A stretch of DNA of 64,000 bases, from positions 8,198,001 through 8,262,000 of the forward strand of contig JAJNNQ010000027.1 in NCBI GenBank assembly GCA_027886175.1, in the 5' to 3' direction. The notes below the pieces were generated by a model, which ran no database searches, had not been told where the DNA came from, and saw only the letters and a list, made by a program, of their open reading frames with translations. Positions 11,355 through 22,420 of the stretch are shown in pieces. This DNA is from Phylloscopus collybita. Lineage: Eukaryota; Chordata; Aves; Passeriformes; Phylloscopidae. The first letter of the stretch is position 1, and the number at the start of each line of letters is the position of its first letter. Made by a program: the position numbers and the translations under genes.

Positions 11355-12777
11355 TTACTGCACGCCCTCCATCATCTTCAGGAACTCTGCAAGACAGCAG
11401 CAGCCTCAGCCTATGGTCCTGCCTGGGTGTACAACAAGGGTGCTTGGCTGGGGCCACAGCTCACCATCAAAGTCAATGCGACCATCATTGTTCTTGTCTG
11501 AGTCCTTCATCATGTCCTCTATGTCCTCATCAGTGACAGGCTCTCCGGTGGCTCTCAGGATCTCACCCAACTCCTCAATGTCAATGAACCCATCCGCATT
11601 CCTGCAGGAGGGTGAGGGAGGGATGGGACCTCACTTGCCCCCACAGACTGGATGGGCCACTTCGCCCCCACACTCACCGGTCAAAGATGCGGAAGCAGTT
11701 GGCCAACTCCTCCTCAGACTTGCCTTTGGCATCCTCTTTCATCTGGCGCACCATCATGACCAGGAACTCCTCGAAGTCGATGGTGCCGCTGCCTGTGGGG
11801 AGGAAACCAAGGATGGATCAGGCTGCCTGCCCAGGGTCCAGTACCCACCCGTGACACCAACCAGCAAGGACTGCTCACCATCCTCATCCACCTCCTCAAT
11901 GATGGCATCCAGCTCCTCTTTAGTGGGGTTCTGGCCCAGCATTCTCATCACTGTCCCCAGCTCCTTGGTGCTGATGTCTCCACCACCATCAGCATCAAAC
12001 ATGTCGAAGGCGGCTTTGAACTCTGTGGAGAGAAAAGTCAGGTCTCTGTGCAGTGGGGCAGAGCCAGGCCCTGCACCATGGCCATGTCAGGCCCCTGCTC
12101 CTGCCATCCCCACACTCACCCGCAATCATCTCCTCACTGAGGAAGGCACGGGCTTCTGCCTGCTGGTCCGTCTGCAAGGCAAGGGAGAGGGGTCACTGTG
12201 CCGCACATATCAGGCCAGAGACCCCTCACACAGCACGGCCCAACAGTGCCTGACTGCGGGAAGAACCTCTGCCCTGCTGCAGGATGATCCTGTGCTGGCA
12301 TGAGCCACAGACACCAGCAATTCCTACAGTTCTGATGCCTTCCAGGCATCCATGAGCATGATGGGCTGAAGGGAGCTGCCTGCCCTAGTCCCCCACTATC
12401 TGGGGCCTCCATTATGCAGGGGTCATGGTCCCTGTGTACAGCCTTGGCATCCTGGGCATGCAGTGCTATTTTTGAGATCTCCTCAGCTCCCCTTGTAGGG
12501 ATTGCTGGAGCTACAGTCGTGGCACCTGTCAACCCTGATCGAGTTTCTCCTGGAAGCGCAGGCCAGTCATGGAGCCAGCAGCAACCCTGTCGCATGACCC
12601 AGCACTCGGCTTTCAGCCACCCCCTGCCACCGCTGCCTCTGTGCAGCCCTGAGCTCTGAACAGGGCTGAGATGGTGTCCCCGGGAACCTGCACCCCCTCA
12701 GCAGCCACACGGTCACCCTCAGATCTGTTCTGCAGGGACCCTGCACCACCCCACTGCTTCCCTGCCCTCACCGCCAT
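11355..12777 (-). CDS. TNNC2: Troponin C, fast skeletal muscle
   Basis: Six coding exons on the minus strand: 12772-12777, 12120-12171, 11879-12022, 11678-11792, 11465-11601 and 11355-11386. They give 161 aa (human 160). The first exon carries only two codons (ATG GCG) before a GTGAG donor, so the protein begins [17 protein letters not shown]. Four EF-hand loops are intact: [36 protein letters not shown] and [12 protein letters not shown]. The first loop has a full set of acidic ligands, which marks the fast skeletal form; cardiac TNNC1 loop I is defective. The C-terminus is FLKMMEGVQ. The protein is the calcium sensor of the thin filament with troponin I and T, and calcium binding to the N-lobe starts contraction of fast fibres. 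It is close to the chicken protein as remembered. Upstream, a MEF2-type site fits muscle expression. Confidence 0.96.
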
Positions 12778-13286
12778 GGTCAGCCCAGCAGTGGGGACCA
12801 TATCCCTACTGCCCTCTGCAGAGGCACCTCCCCAGCCCAGATCCCCCTAGTGCCTCCTGCCCAGTCAGGTCTTGTCCTGGCATACAGCACATGGCACACA
12901 GCACACAGGAGTGCTTACCATCCTGGGAATTTATGGTGCTTCCCACCCCCAGAGAATCACCAGCTCCTGCAGCAGGAACTCCCAGAAGCTTTGTGATGTC
13001 CCTGGCACCCCAATTTGTAGTGTCTCCTCTGTGGGATGTGCCTCCAGCTACTGCCCCCTGGCCCCCTCAGCCAATCAGTGCTCCGGCAGCATCCAGCCCC
13101 TCTCACTGGCAACTGGTGCCTTTACCTAATTTAGCCAAAGCTTTATTGGTCAAGGGCTGGGATTAATGTGGGGATGAGGCTGGGATGGAAATTCAAGCCC
13201 TTCAGGAGGGAGACTGAAGTTGTGGCAGGCGCGCAGCTCTGCCCACCCCCAACACCCCCATGCAAGGTAACTCAGCAATGAGGGGG

Positions 13287-13296
13287 TTAAAAATAG
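13287..13296 (-). promoter_or_regulatory. MEF2-type site upstream of TNNC2
   Basis: TTAAAAATAG on plus, read as CTATTTTTAA on minus, fits the MEF2 consensus YTA(A/T)4TAR exactly. It lies about 510 bases upstream of the TNNC2 start codon. MEF2 sites with E-boxes commonly drive fast skeletal genes; binding here is inferred. Confidence 0.5.
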
Positions 13297-14481
13297 CCCT
13301 CGAGCCATCAGCATCACCCGGGTAAGGGGAACATGGTCCCCCCTGTGCAAGGGGCATAGATTATCACCCACTGGCCTCTGAAAATGCAGCCCTTCCTGGG
13401 CCAAGCTCCCAACACCAAACTGGTGTTTTCCCTAGTGCAGCGTCCCCCCCTGCACCCCCATTTTCTGCTCCAGAGGGCCCAGGAAGAGCACTGCTGCAGC
13501 CCCCTCCCCCAGATAAGGAAGGGGTCCCCAGTTGGGCCTGGAGCACAAAGTCCCTGGAGAGATTTGGAACATGAGCCCCAGGGTTTGGGGTCCAGTGATG
13601 TTGGCACCTGGTTCCGGAAACAGCTCCATCTTTTCGTGCTTCTGAGGAGTGGGAATTATGCCCGGAGCCTCCTCGAAGGCTCAGTCCTCACACTCGCGTC
13701 TCATGCCAGCCACTGCTGCCAGGACTGGCTGGGGCTAGTGGCTCTGGAGATGCACTGGCCCATGTCCTGTGGTGCTTGGAGCCTCAGAGCTGCAGTGGGG
13801 TCAGATCCCTGTCCAATAAGATCCCAGTGCCAGGGACACCCAGGGGTCTTCTGGCTCCTGGTTTTGCTGGGGCCCCCATTCACCAGATGGGAACGGGGAA
13901 CAAGTCCACCCTGCCCAGGGAAGCTCAGGGGTCCCATTTGAGCCTGGGTGGGGTGCAGGGTGCTGGAACAGGGTGCAGTGAGCAAGCAATGGACAGAGCG
14001 ATGGCAGCAGCTGGGCTGGTTCCTCGATATTTATAGACATTCCCAAGGAAGCGGTGAGGCGTGAGCGGGGAGGCACTAAAAAAGGCTGGGCAAGTGCTGG
14101 GGGTGCAGCCTGGCCATGGGGCGCATGGTGAGGCCGACTGAGGCCAGGGTGGCAGGGTGCCAAGATGCCCCGTCGGACATCCCGGTGGGATGGGATCCCG
14201 AGTCTGGGGTACCAGGAAACATGGGTGTTGGGGAACCTGGCTGTCAGGGCATAGTGGTGCCAGGGGTGTAAAGAGGCTGGGAGACCACAGCGCCGAGCAC
14301 TGGAGTGTGGATTTTCTGTGGCCTCAGGGCAGATATCCAGGGCTCGGCCCGACCAGGACATCCCGGACAGAGAAGAGCCGAGACCGGGAAGGGCGGGGTC
14401 GGTTCCTAGGCAGGGGCTGCGGGCAGCGCCGGGCTAAGCCCTGACCCTGATCCGAGAGTCCCGGGCGGTTCTGCAGGGACC

Positions 14482-14590
14482 GATCCCGATCTCGGCCGTG
14501 CAGGGCAGTCCCGGGACAGCCGATGCCGACATTGTCCAGGGACGGTGCCGCAAGGGCTGATCCCGATCCCGGCCGTGCCGGGCGGTGCTG
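14482..14590. repeat. Partial 77-bp tandem duplication in the SNX21 CpG island
   Basis: The block gatcccgatctcggccgtgc at 14482 recurs with one substitution at 14559 (gatcccgatcccggccgtgc). The period is 77 bases, and the second copy is partial. It is GC-rich and lies in the presumed SNX21 promoter. Confidence 0.55.
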
Positions 14591-14848
14591 GCTCCGCCGC
14601 CCCGATCCGGGTTCCCGGCGGAGGCGGAGCCGCGCAGGGAGGATCCCGGGACGAGCCGTGGCTGAGCGGCCATCGCTTGGCACCACCCGGCTCGGCTCGG
14701 CCCGGCCCGGGGCAGCGCGGACGGACCGGGGCGGGGCCAGCACCGGGAGGGTGTCCCGGGGCCGGGCTGTCCCCGCGCGGGGCCGTGCCGCGGTGGGCAG
14801 CCCCCGGCCCCGCCGTGTCACGGTGCCGGCCCGGACCCCCCGGCAGCG

Positions 14849-16383
14849 ATGGCCGCCCGCATCCTGCACCGGCTGCGGCACGCGCTGGCGGGCGAGGGCG
14901 GCCGGGAGGAGCCGGCGGGAGGCGGCGGCGAGGCCGAGGACTGCCCGGAGAGCTCGGAGCTGGAGGACGACACCGAGGGGCTGTCGACGCGTCTCAGCGG
15001 CACCCTGAGTTTCACCAGCCACGAGGACGAGGAGGAAGAGGAGGAGGAGGGGGACGGAGCTAGCGAGGAGCTGGAGGAGCCGCCGCAGGCGCCGGGGGCG
15101 GCAGCAGGCACGGAGGACGGAGGCAGGTGCTGGGGCCGTGAGCTGGGGGGGATTGGGGTGACTCCAGGGACACTCATGCGCTGGTGGCGTCCGGTAGCCC
15201 GACAGATGTCAGAGCCCTGTCCCCACGGAGGGCACTGACACCCCTCTCCCGGCACAGAGTGGGTCTCTGCGGCGGAGCGTCCCGGTGGCAGCCTGCTTAC
15301 CCGGCAGCTGCAGGAGCTGTGGCGGAGGTCTCGGGGCAGCCTGGCACCGCAGCGGCTGCTCTTCGAGGTCACCAGCGCCAGCGTGGTCAGCGAGCGCTCT
15401 TCCAAGTACGTGGTGAGTGAGCCCGGCGCGGCTGGGTGGGCACGGGGTGGTACCACTCCTACTCCCCCCGGGGCAGGGATCCCACGGGGCTGCTGCTTAT
15501 TTTTTTCTCTTTCCCCGTGCTGCTCGGATGGTGCTGGTGGCTCAGATGAGCCTCAGGTAACTATTGCTGATGGGTGCTGCGGCTGCAGCAGCCCAGTCCA
15601 CTCCCTTCTGTCTGGGCAAACTCCCCCATCCCCTTTGTGGCCGCACACCCCACTGTGGCGGTGCCAGAGCAAAGTGCCCACAGCAGTGCCTGACACCTGC
15701 CTCCACCGCAGCTCTACACCATCTACCTGATCCGCTCTGGCCAGTTTGACAAGGCCCCTGCCACCATTGCCCGGCGCTACTCAGACTTTGAGCAGCTGAA
15801 CCGCCGCCTGCGCTGCCGTTTCAGCTGCGACATGGCCAGCGTTGCCTTCCCCAGGAAGAGACTGCGCCGGAACTTCACTGCTGAGACCATTGCCAAGCGG
15901 AGCCGAGCCTTCGAACAGTTCCTGTCCCATCTACACTCCATCGACGAGATCCGCCGCTCTCCTGAGTTCCTCGAGTTCTTCTTCCTGCCGGACCTGCAGG
16001 CCGCGCAGCGCCTGACCTGCACTGGCATGTACCGCGAGGCCCTGGCCACCTGGGCCAACGCCTACCGGCTGCAGGACCGGCTGGGGGTCTGCAGCTCCGG
16101 CCGCTTCCTGCTGACACTGGCTGGGCTGGCTGTCTGCCATCAGGAGCTGGACCAGCTCAGTGAGGCCCATGGCTGCTGTGAGCAGGCGCTGCAGCTGCTG
16201 GAGGCCCAGGGCAGCCACCCACTGCTGGGACCCTTCCTGCAGGCCCACATCCACCTGGCCTGGAAGGTGGGCAAGGACAAGCGGCACTCGGAGGCCCGGC
16301 TGCAGGACCTGCGGGAAGCTGGGCTGCCCCTGCAGCAGCAGCCTTCCCTGAAGGAATGCCTGATCAAGGAGCCTCTGGAATGA
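14849..16383 (+). CDS. SNX21: Sorting nexin 21
   Basis: Three coding exons, 14849-15137, 15258-15412 and 15712-16383, give 371 aa (human 373). The start MAARILHRLRHALAGEG matches the human MASRLLHRLRHALAGDG. The donor at 15138 (GTGAGC) was chosen over the GT at 15127 because it keeps the frame into QWVSAAERPGGSLLTRQLQ. An acidic run ([11 protein letters not shown]) at about residues 58-68 is followed by the PX domain, about residues 120-235. It includes SKYVLYTIYLIRSG, RRYSDFEQLNRRL and the phosphoinositide-binding FPRKRLRRNFTAETI. The C-terminal helical PXB/TPR-like domain contains GMYREALATWANAY and LTLAGLAVCHQELDQL. The family binds PI3P/PI(4,5)P2 on early endosomes and can tether mitochondria through huntingtin. 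Exons that are separate in some vertebrates are fused into the long last exon here. It is convergent with ACOT8. Confidence 0.94.
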
Positions 16384-16773
16384 GCCACCCGTGCCCACAT
16401 GGGTGGGAGGGCAAAGGCTGTGGGGGCTTCACGCCTGTGGCAGCTGGGAATTGTGAGGGCAATGCTGTGGGTGGCAGTGGGGAGGGAAGCAGCACCGCAG
16501 TCCCACAGGCAGCACAGCCCATGCCTGGAGCTGCCTCCTGAATGCACTTTCTCTGTGGTTAGTCTGACTTGCGGGGCTGGGGACTCATGGGGGTCCACCA
16601 CCCACACTGGTGCTGCCAGAAGCTGCTCCCCCTCTGCAGGGGATCCTGGAGTGGCTGAAACTTTAGCTGTGATGTACTGGCACCTTGCAAGGGAACGGGA
16701 AAGCTTCTGGCAGGGTCCAGGGCTCTTGCCAGGAACTTCCCATGAAACTTACACAATAGAGAGGACTTTATTA

Positions 16774-16779
16774 AATAAA
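16774..16779 (+). terminator. SNX21 poly(A) signal
   Basis: AATAAA in ttaaataaag, about 390 bases past the SNX21 stop codon. Between here and the ACOT8 poly(A) signal at 17.18 kb (about 400 bases) I see nothing else. Confidence 0.8.
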
Positions 16780-17178
16780 GTCTTGGCAGGAAGAAGAGCA
16801 AGGCGCTTGCTGTGTCTGTTCAGCCCAGCTAACCCAGGGCACCATCAGTGGGAAGCCTCAAGCCTCCACACAGAGGTGGGAGCTGCCTCATCCTCTTCTC
16901 CCAGCTCCAGGAGAGCTGGGTCCAGGCCCAGTCCTGGGGAGGAGCCCAAGGACAAGCAGAAGCAGCAACTGAGGAGCCAAGGCACAAGCAGTGCAGAAGT
17001 GAGAAGAGGAAGCAACGTGTGCCAAAGTAGCACCTTCCCCTCCTGTGACCCAGCCTGCTGCAGGGGCAGAGCTGATCCTGGTACTGTGCTCCTGGCACTG
17101 CCCGTGCTCAGGCAAGCACAGTCATGGGTCCAAGGGGACAAACTCCAGGGACAAGAGTCCAGCTCTTCACCCAACGGC

Positions 17179-17184
17179 TTTATT
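17179..17184 (-). terminator. ACOT8 poly(A) signal
   Basis: AATAAA on the minus strand (tttatt on plus), about 230 bases past the ACOT8 stop codon. Confidence 0.8.
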
Positions 17185-17412
17185 TTAAAGTGGGTGAAGG
17201 ATAGCTGATGGCAGTGTGTGGTTACATGCTGTGCAGGTAGCAGCTGGTTGCAGCAATGCTCTGTTGGTCGTTGTCGCAGACACCTCTGGCACTGGGACTT
17301 CCTGCAGTGCTTGGTCCCACCTGGTCTCCTTCCTGTTCCTGTCCAGGTCCTGTCTTGATTGCAGGATCCCTCCCTCGGCATGCCTGAGCCCCAGTCTGTA
17401 GGGTTTCCTCAG

Positions 17413-19372
17413 CTAGAGCTTGCTCTGATGTGGTGTCTGTTCCACCCTGATGACACCTTCCTGTGCGCAGGTGACAGCCAGAACCCCATCCCTGCGCCAC
17501 AGCCGTCCCTGCACCAAACCCCGGCACCCACCTGCAGAGAGGGACTGTCAGACTGCAGCCCACTGTCCCCAGGACAGGCAGGGCTGGCCTTGGCCGTGAA
17601 GGTCTCCCAAAAACACACTAAGGACTTACCAGCCCAAGGGCTCTCACACTCATACAGCATCCAGTGGTCAGCTCTGAAGGGCGCGTGGAACCACATGGAA
17701 TGGTCAAGGGACACCATGAACTTGATGCGGTATTGCCGGTGTGGGAGCAGGGCCGTGCCCAGGAAGGCATAGTCAGAGATGTAGGCAGCCACGCAGCAGT
17801 GCACCTTCATGTCAGTCTCCCCTGCAGAGCAAGCAGTGCTGCCCATCCCGTGGGAGCCCGTGGGACATGCCTGGGGCGCAGCACAAGGGAGAGTCCCCGG
17901 GGCTCTGTTCCCCTGGAGCCAGCTGCCAAGCACAGCTGAGATTCCTCCAGACTTACTCCCTTTGCCATGCCATGCCCCAGCATGGCTCACAGCATCCCCT
18001 CTGCACCCACACCTGTATTACAGCCTTGAAGTGCCCAGGCTGAGGTGCAGGCAGCCCCCTAATCACAGCCCTCCCAGCCCACTCTGTTGCACCAGTGCCC
18101 CACATTGTGAGCTCATGCTTAAGCCCTTGGATTGGGAGGCACCTGGACCCAGCAGGACCCACCTATGTAGCCTCGTGCTCGCACCCAGAAGAGCTGCTTT
18201 GGCTCCTGTGGCTCTGAGCTGAATATATCTGGTGGGTTCACAGGTTTAATGTCAATTGGCACATCTTGAGCCTGGATCTTGGTGAGACGCTTCCTGTATC
18301 CCTCGGCCACATTAGGATTCCTGCAGCCCAGCACGAAGAAGCAAGGTTAATGCCAGACAGGCAGGTTGGAACACATCCTACTGGCAGCAACTCCAGCCCA
18401 GAGACCCAGGGGCACACATAAAGACAAAAGGGGCACAGCTTCTGTCTTGTCCCGCTCCTCTGTTCCCCTCCCAGGCATATTTGAGAACTCCTCAGACAGT
18501 CCCCTCCCACACCTCCCTATGCCCCAGGCAGTGAGGGGTATAACCGGGGTCCCTTCCACCACACTCACTGCAGGAACTTCTGGATGAGCTCGTCCTGTGT
18601 CAGCAGCTCCTCAGGGGGTGGCACGGTCGGCATGGTGAACTGGTGCTGCACTGGGCTTCCCTGGGAGAGCTGGAAGGAGGCCTGGCAGGTGAAGATCGGC
18701 TTCCCATGCTGGATGGCCTTTACAGAGCGAACAGAGAAACTCTTCCCTGTACGGGTCCGCTCCACCTCGTACAGCACCGGCACCTTGGGGTCCCCTGGGA
18801 CAGGAAAGGGACGTTCTGCCGCTGGACCACAGCGCACCACGCACAGCAGCAGACGAAACCTGACCGGCAGGTCCACTCACACCCTCTCTGTTTTGCTGGG
18901 ACCGGGATGACGGCGCCTCCTCACTCCTGCGAACTTCCTCAGCGTCCCAGGCACTGCCGGGGCCCCTCCCGAACCCCTGCACCCTATCCCCGCCGCCCGG
19001 TTCCCCGGCTCCTCGGGCGCACCTGTCCGCACGAAGTAGCAGTGCAGCGAGTGCACCTGCTCGTCGCGGCTCACGGCATGGGCGGCCGCCACCAGCGCCT
19101 GCCCCACGATCTGCCCGCCGAAGAGGTGCTGCGTGGCGGGCACCCAGTGGTGCCGGCCCCTGTGGGGAGAAGGCGGCCGCGGTGAGGGTGGCGGCGGAGG
19201 AGGAGGCGGCCCGGTCCCGCTGCAACGGCGTCCACGCGCACCTGAAGAGGTCGACCTCCAGCCGCTCCAGGTTCAGCACGCTGGTGATCAGCACGCTGCG
19301 CAGGTCCCCGGGTGGGGGCGGCCCGGATGCCGGCCCCGCTCCAGCCCCGCCGGCGCCGCCCGGATCCCCCAT
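17413..19372 (-). CDS. ACOT8: Acyl-CoA thioesterase 8 (peroxisomal)
   Basis: Six coding exons on the minus strand: 19242-19372, 19023-19159, 18569-18794, 18163-18320, 17630-17821 and 17413-17531. They give 320 aa (human 319). The double-hotdog TesB-type thioesterase is complete: RHHWVPATQHLFGGQIVGQA in the first half, then VHSLHCYFVRTGDPKVPVLY and FSVRSVKAIQHGKPIF. The second half has MKVHCCVAAYISDYAFLGTA, FMVSLDHSMWFHAPFRADHW and VTCAQEGVIRV. The last three residues are SKL, a perfect type 1 peroxisomal targeting signal. The enzyme hydrolyses medium- to long-chain and bile-acid CoA esters inside peroxisomes. The chosen start MGDPGGAGG is a guess. An in-frame ATG at 19459 would add 29 basic residues. 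The gene is convergent with SNX21; its CpG promoter faces the ZSWIM1 relic head to head, as in human. Confidence 0.95.
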
Positions 19373-20440
19373 CACCTCCGCGAGCCGGGACCGGCACCGC
19401 GACCTGACCAGCACGGCGGACCAGGAAGCACCGCCCATCCGCGGGGCGAAGACCGCCATGTGATTGGGCGATAGAGCCGTCAGTCACCCTTATCTTGTCA
19501 GGAGGCTCTGGGCCGGTTGGCTTGCTTCCTGTCAATCGGGAGAAGACGGCGCTGATTGGTCAAGATCAGGGTGTGGGCGGTGCCCGGCTGGTTTAACGGG
19601 GATGGCGGGGTGGGCTTGGGCCAGTCCTGGGGGCGCGGAGCCGACGGCTGGGCGGAGAGCGTCCGGGCGTTCCCCCGCGTCCGCCCCTCGCCCGCTTCTC
19701 CGCCTACAAGGGCTGCCTCTAACGGGCTGAGAAGCTGCGTCCCGGTGCGCAGCCACAACAGGCAGCACGGCACCGGTGTCCGCCAGGACGTCAGGTAAGG
19801 CCCGCTCGCCCCGTCCGGCTGGAGCTCGCAGCAGCCGCTGTGGTAGGGCCGTGTGCCCGGGGTTCCCCGGTGCAGCACCGTCAGGCCCCTTGGAGCCGCC
19901 GCTTGGGTCCAGCCCAGCGCTGCCCCGGGGCACAGGCTCTGTCCTGTACCTAGCTTTGATAACCGGGCTGATCCCGGTAGTGTGATGCCCCGCTACCGGA
20001 GTGCCTCCAGCTGTGCCACACCCTTGCTGTGTTCACTGTATATCTCCTGCCTTTTTCAGCTCAAGACTCCAGGCATCGGCATCTGCAGCGTTCTCCAGCT
20101 GTCCTTACCTCACTGCAGTGGAAAGGTGATATCAGGTTTCCCTCAGGGAGCACTTGATTCCACGGCCTTCACTTCTCCAAGCGGGTGTAGTGATGCTGTT
20201 TACTTTCCATCTTAGCTGGTGGATCTGCTTGTGTGTGCAAAGGCTGCAATGTCACTCACTAGTTATGCAACTGCTCCCTTTGCCCTTTTAAAATATAACT
20301 TGCCTTCTTAAAATACACTTTAATCTCTTTCCTTGAAGCTTTTCTTGTCATGTTTTAGCCTGCTCCTCCGGAGCTGCAGAACCTTGTGGTTTAGGGATAA
20401 AAAAAACCAAACACATGGGTATCAGCCTCCACACCAATGT
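19373..20440. other. Bidirectional CpG promoter of ACOT8 and the former ZSWIM1/3 side
   Basis: A GC-rich, CpG-rich stretch carries ATTGG (inverted CCAAT) boxes near 19.46 and 19.55 kb. A strong donor, TCAG|GTAAGG at 19794/19795, on the plus strand would end a noncoding exon pointing toward the ZSWIM1 relic. In human, ACOT8 is head to head with ZSWIM3. From 20.0 to 20.44 kb the sequence is unremarkable. Confidence 0.5.
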
Positions 20441-20444
20441 GAAG

Positions 20445-22166
20445 TGCTTCTTCAAACAGTTGCTAAGAGTCTTCTCCTACACCGGGTGCCGGGCAAGGGA
20501 GGACAAGTCCTCTACTCCTTCCTTGCGGAGAGCAAGGCGTGAGGGCGGAGAGAGGTGCACTTGCAGCTGAAGAGAGAGACATGAGAGAGTCCAGTCGCTG
20601 AGCCTCGAGCTGCTGCGGAGCAGTTGAAGGAGGGAGGAGGGGGAGGCAGCCAGGCAGGAGCCGGTGCCTGCACGCCGCTCTGGGTGGCGGCCGCACCGAG
20701 GGGCGCTCCCGGCGTCCCCGGCCCAGCGCGATGCAGAGCGGCCGCTGCGGGCGGCGGCCGAGCGCTCCGGTGCCGCCGCGGCGGGAGGTGCCGTCTGAGG
20801 CCGCACCGCGCGGGGATTGGCGGCGGAGCGCGGCAGGGACCGGGACGCGCCGCGGTGTCCCCGCCGGTAGCGGCAGCCCGGAGCTGGCCCGCGGCAGCAG
20901 TGCAGCTCTCCGTGTTCCCCCTCAGCAAGGGGCTGCAGCAGCCGCGCCTGGAGCACCGCACCGAGTGGCTGGCCGCGATCGCCGCCAGGAAAGCCGTGGC
21001 TGCAGACGCTGAGAGCCACCGGCAGGAGCTGCTCGCCGTCCTGAGACCGTACCACACCGGACTTGTTGCCTCAGCTCCACCTTCTGGCTGTTCGAGGATG
21101 GGACCTGGGCCACGCACAGAGGGCATCTAGGGAGAGAGCAGTGACTTCTTCAGGGAGCTGGAGATTCTCATCCAAGGGTTCAGTCGGATTTTCAGTGCTG
21201 GGCTCTCTCTGGAGAGCTGCATCACCACCTTGGCCCAGCACTGTGAAAGGTGTATTTCTAAGATTCCGCCTGATGCCGTGACACTCTCTGCTCCCCATCC
21301 TGAACACTGTGCTGCTCAGGCAGCTCCCCAAAGTCTGCCTATTTCAGACTCGGCTCTTGCCCTCTGGTGTGCCAGGGTAACACATCCCAGAGCTCTGGCC
21401 AGGCTTCCCCCACTGTGGCAGCAGCTCAGCAGAAGCAGCAGCCTGTGTCAGCCTCTCTTGTAGCTGTTGAGAGTCGTGTGACTGTTCTCCAGAGTTCACC
21501 AGCTCCCTTGGGCTCTTCAGTGTCAGCCTGAAACACCTCATGCTCTTCTCCAGAGTGAGCCAGCAAGCTCAGTCTCTGTTTCATCCTGTATTCTGTGGTA
21601 AAACTAGAGGCCACAGAAACCTCAGAGAATGACAGTGAAGATTAAATTACTCAAAGGACTGAAAATGGCATCAGGCAGTTTTTGAGTGGCATTTGCACAG
21701 AGGCTGCTGCCAGGCTGTGCCTGAGTGAGCTGACAGTGGTTCGGAAGTCCATGCAGCTGATTGGCACCAGGTAGGACACACTCAGTGTACAGATCCTGGA
21801 GGATGTGGGCATCTTCCAGGAAGGCCCAAGTATCTACACCTGCCACTTCAACCAGACCTTCCAGCTGCCCTGCTGGCACATCTTGGCCATGCTGAATTCA
21901 AACAGGAAGCTCTTGCAGAGGGAGATGCTCAGTAGACCATGGAGGAGGGGATGTGATGCCCATCAGGCTGGGTGAGACAGTGCTGATGGCCTCTTGGGAG
22001 TCCTAAAGAGCTCCTGGAACAAGTCTTTGGATAAATCCCTGGTGGTGTTCTTCCTCACAGCAGAGATCAGCTAGCTGCCTGCCACAGTAGTGAGGACTTT
22101 GAGCACAGAACTCTGTGGGAACTGGCTGACAGCTGGATTGGGCCCTACACTGAGGTAAAGTTCCAG
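20445..22166 (+). pseudogene. ZSWIM1: Decayed ZSWIM1 gene (SWIM zinc-finger, transposase-derived)
   Basis: Pieces of ZSWIM1 can be read in order but in different frames. LLLHRVPGKGGQVLYSFL lies near 20.48-20.53 kb. WPAAAVQLSVFPLSKGLQ lies near 20.90 kb and STFWLFEDGTWATHRGHL near 21.08 kb. FRELEILIQGFSRIFSAGLS is at about 21.15-21.2 kb, then ICTEAAARLCLSELTVVRKS and VQILEDVGIF. The SWIM remnant TCHFNQTFQLPCWHILAML is near 21.84-21.90 kb, and WELADSWIGPYTEV lies at the end. These parallel the human ZSWIM1 C-terminal half. Disruptions: in-frame stops at 21772, 21973 and 22072, a frameshift between 22072 and 22083, and a stop after the first piece near 20.54 kb. The SWIM CxC is reduced to YTC, and Arg in CRH is replaced by Trp. 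The stretch 20.62-21.06 kb is extremely GC-rich. Position between ACOT8 and NEURL2 equals the human locus, so this is a unitary pseudogene rather than a retrocopy. Confidence 0.85.
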
Positions 22167-22420
22167 CACCGAATGGGAGCTAAGCTGGGTGCTTCTACTG
22201 TGTCCTGTCTTGCACCTTCATTCCCCTCAGCCTGTCATTTTCTTGGTGTGGAAGGGGCACTTTGGGTCCTTGATCTGCTGAGTGAGCATCACTTCTTGCA
22301 CAGGGCAGCAGAGGAACTGGATTGGGATCCTGATCCTGCAGGAAGGGTAACAGTCACTGACCTGGCTAACAGCTGTGGCCAGGAGCCAGCTCTGGGTGGT
22401 GCAATGTGGGAGGTGCTGGT

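Larger units (their letters stand above)
12778..14848. other. TNNC2-SNX21 intergenic region
   Basis: Two kilobases between divergent TNNC2 and SNX21. I see no supported exon. The half near TNNC2 is likely to carry its muscle control region (MEF2 site listed separately; several CAGCTG E-boxes). From about 14.3 kb the sequence becomes a CpG island belonging to SNX21, with a partial tandem duplication listed separately. Confidence 0.55.

Noticed and set aside
11281..12303. 340-codon plus-strand frame opposite TNNC2
   Set aside because: Shadow of the TNNC2 exons; no recognisable domain.
13120..13160. CArG-like element cctaatttag near 13.13 kb upstream of TNNC2
   Set aside because: One mismatch from CC(A/T)6GG and no second site nearby; not strong enough to list.
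16399..17208. 269-codon plus-strand frame after SNX21
   Set aside because: It overlaps the SNX21 3' UTR and the ACOT8 3' end; no family resemblance and the poly(A) signal interrupts it.
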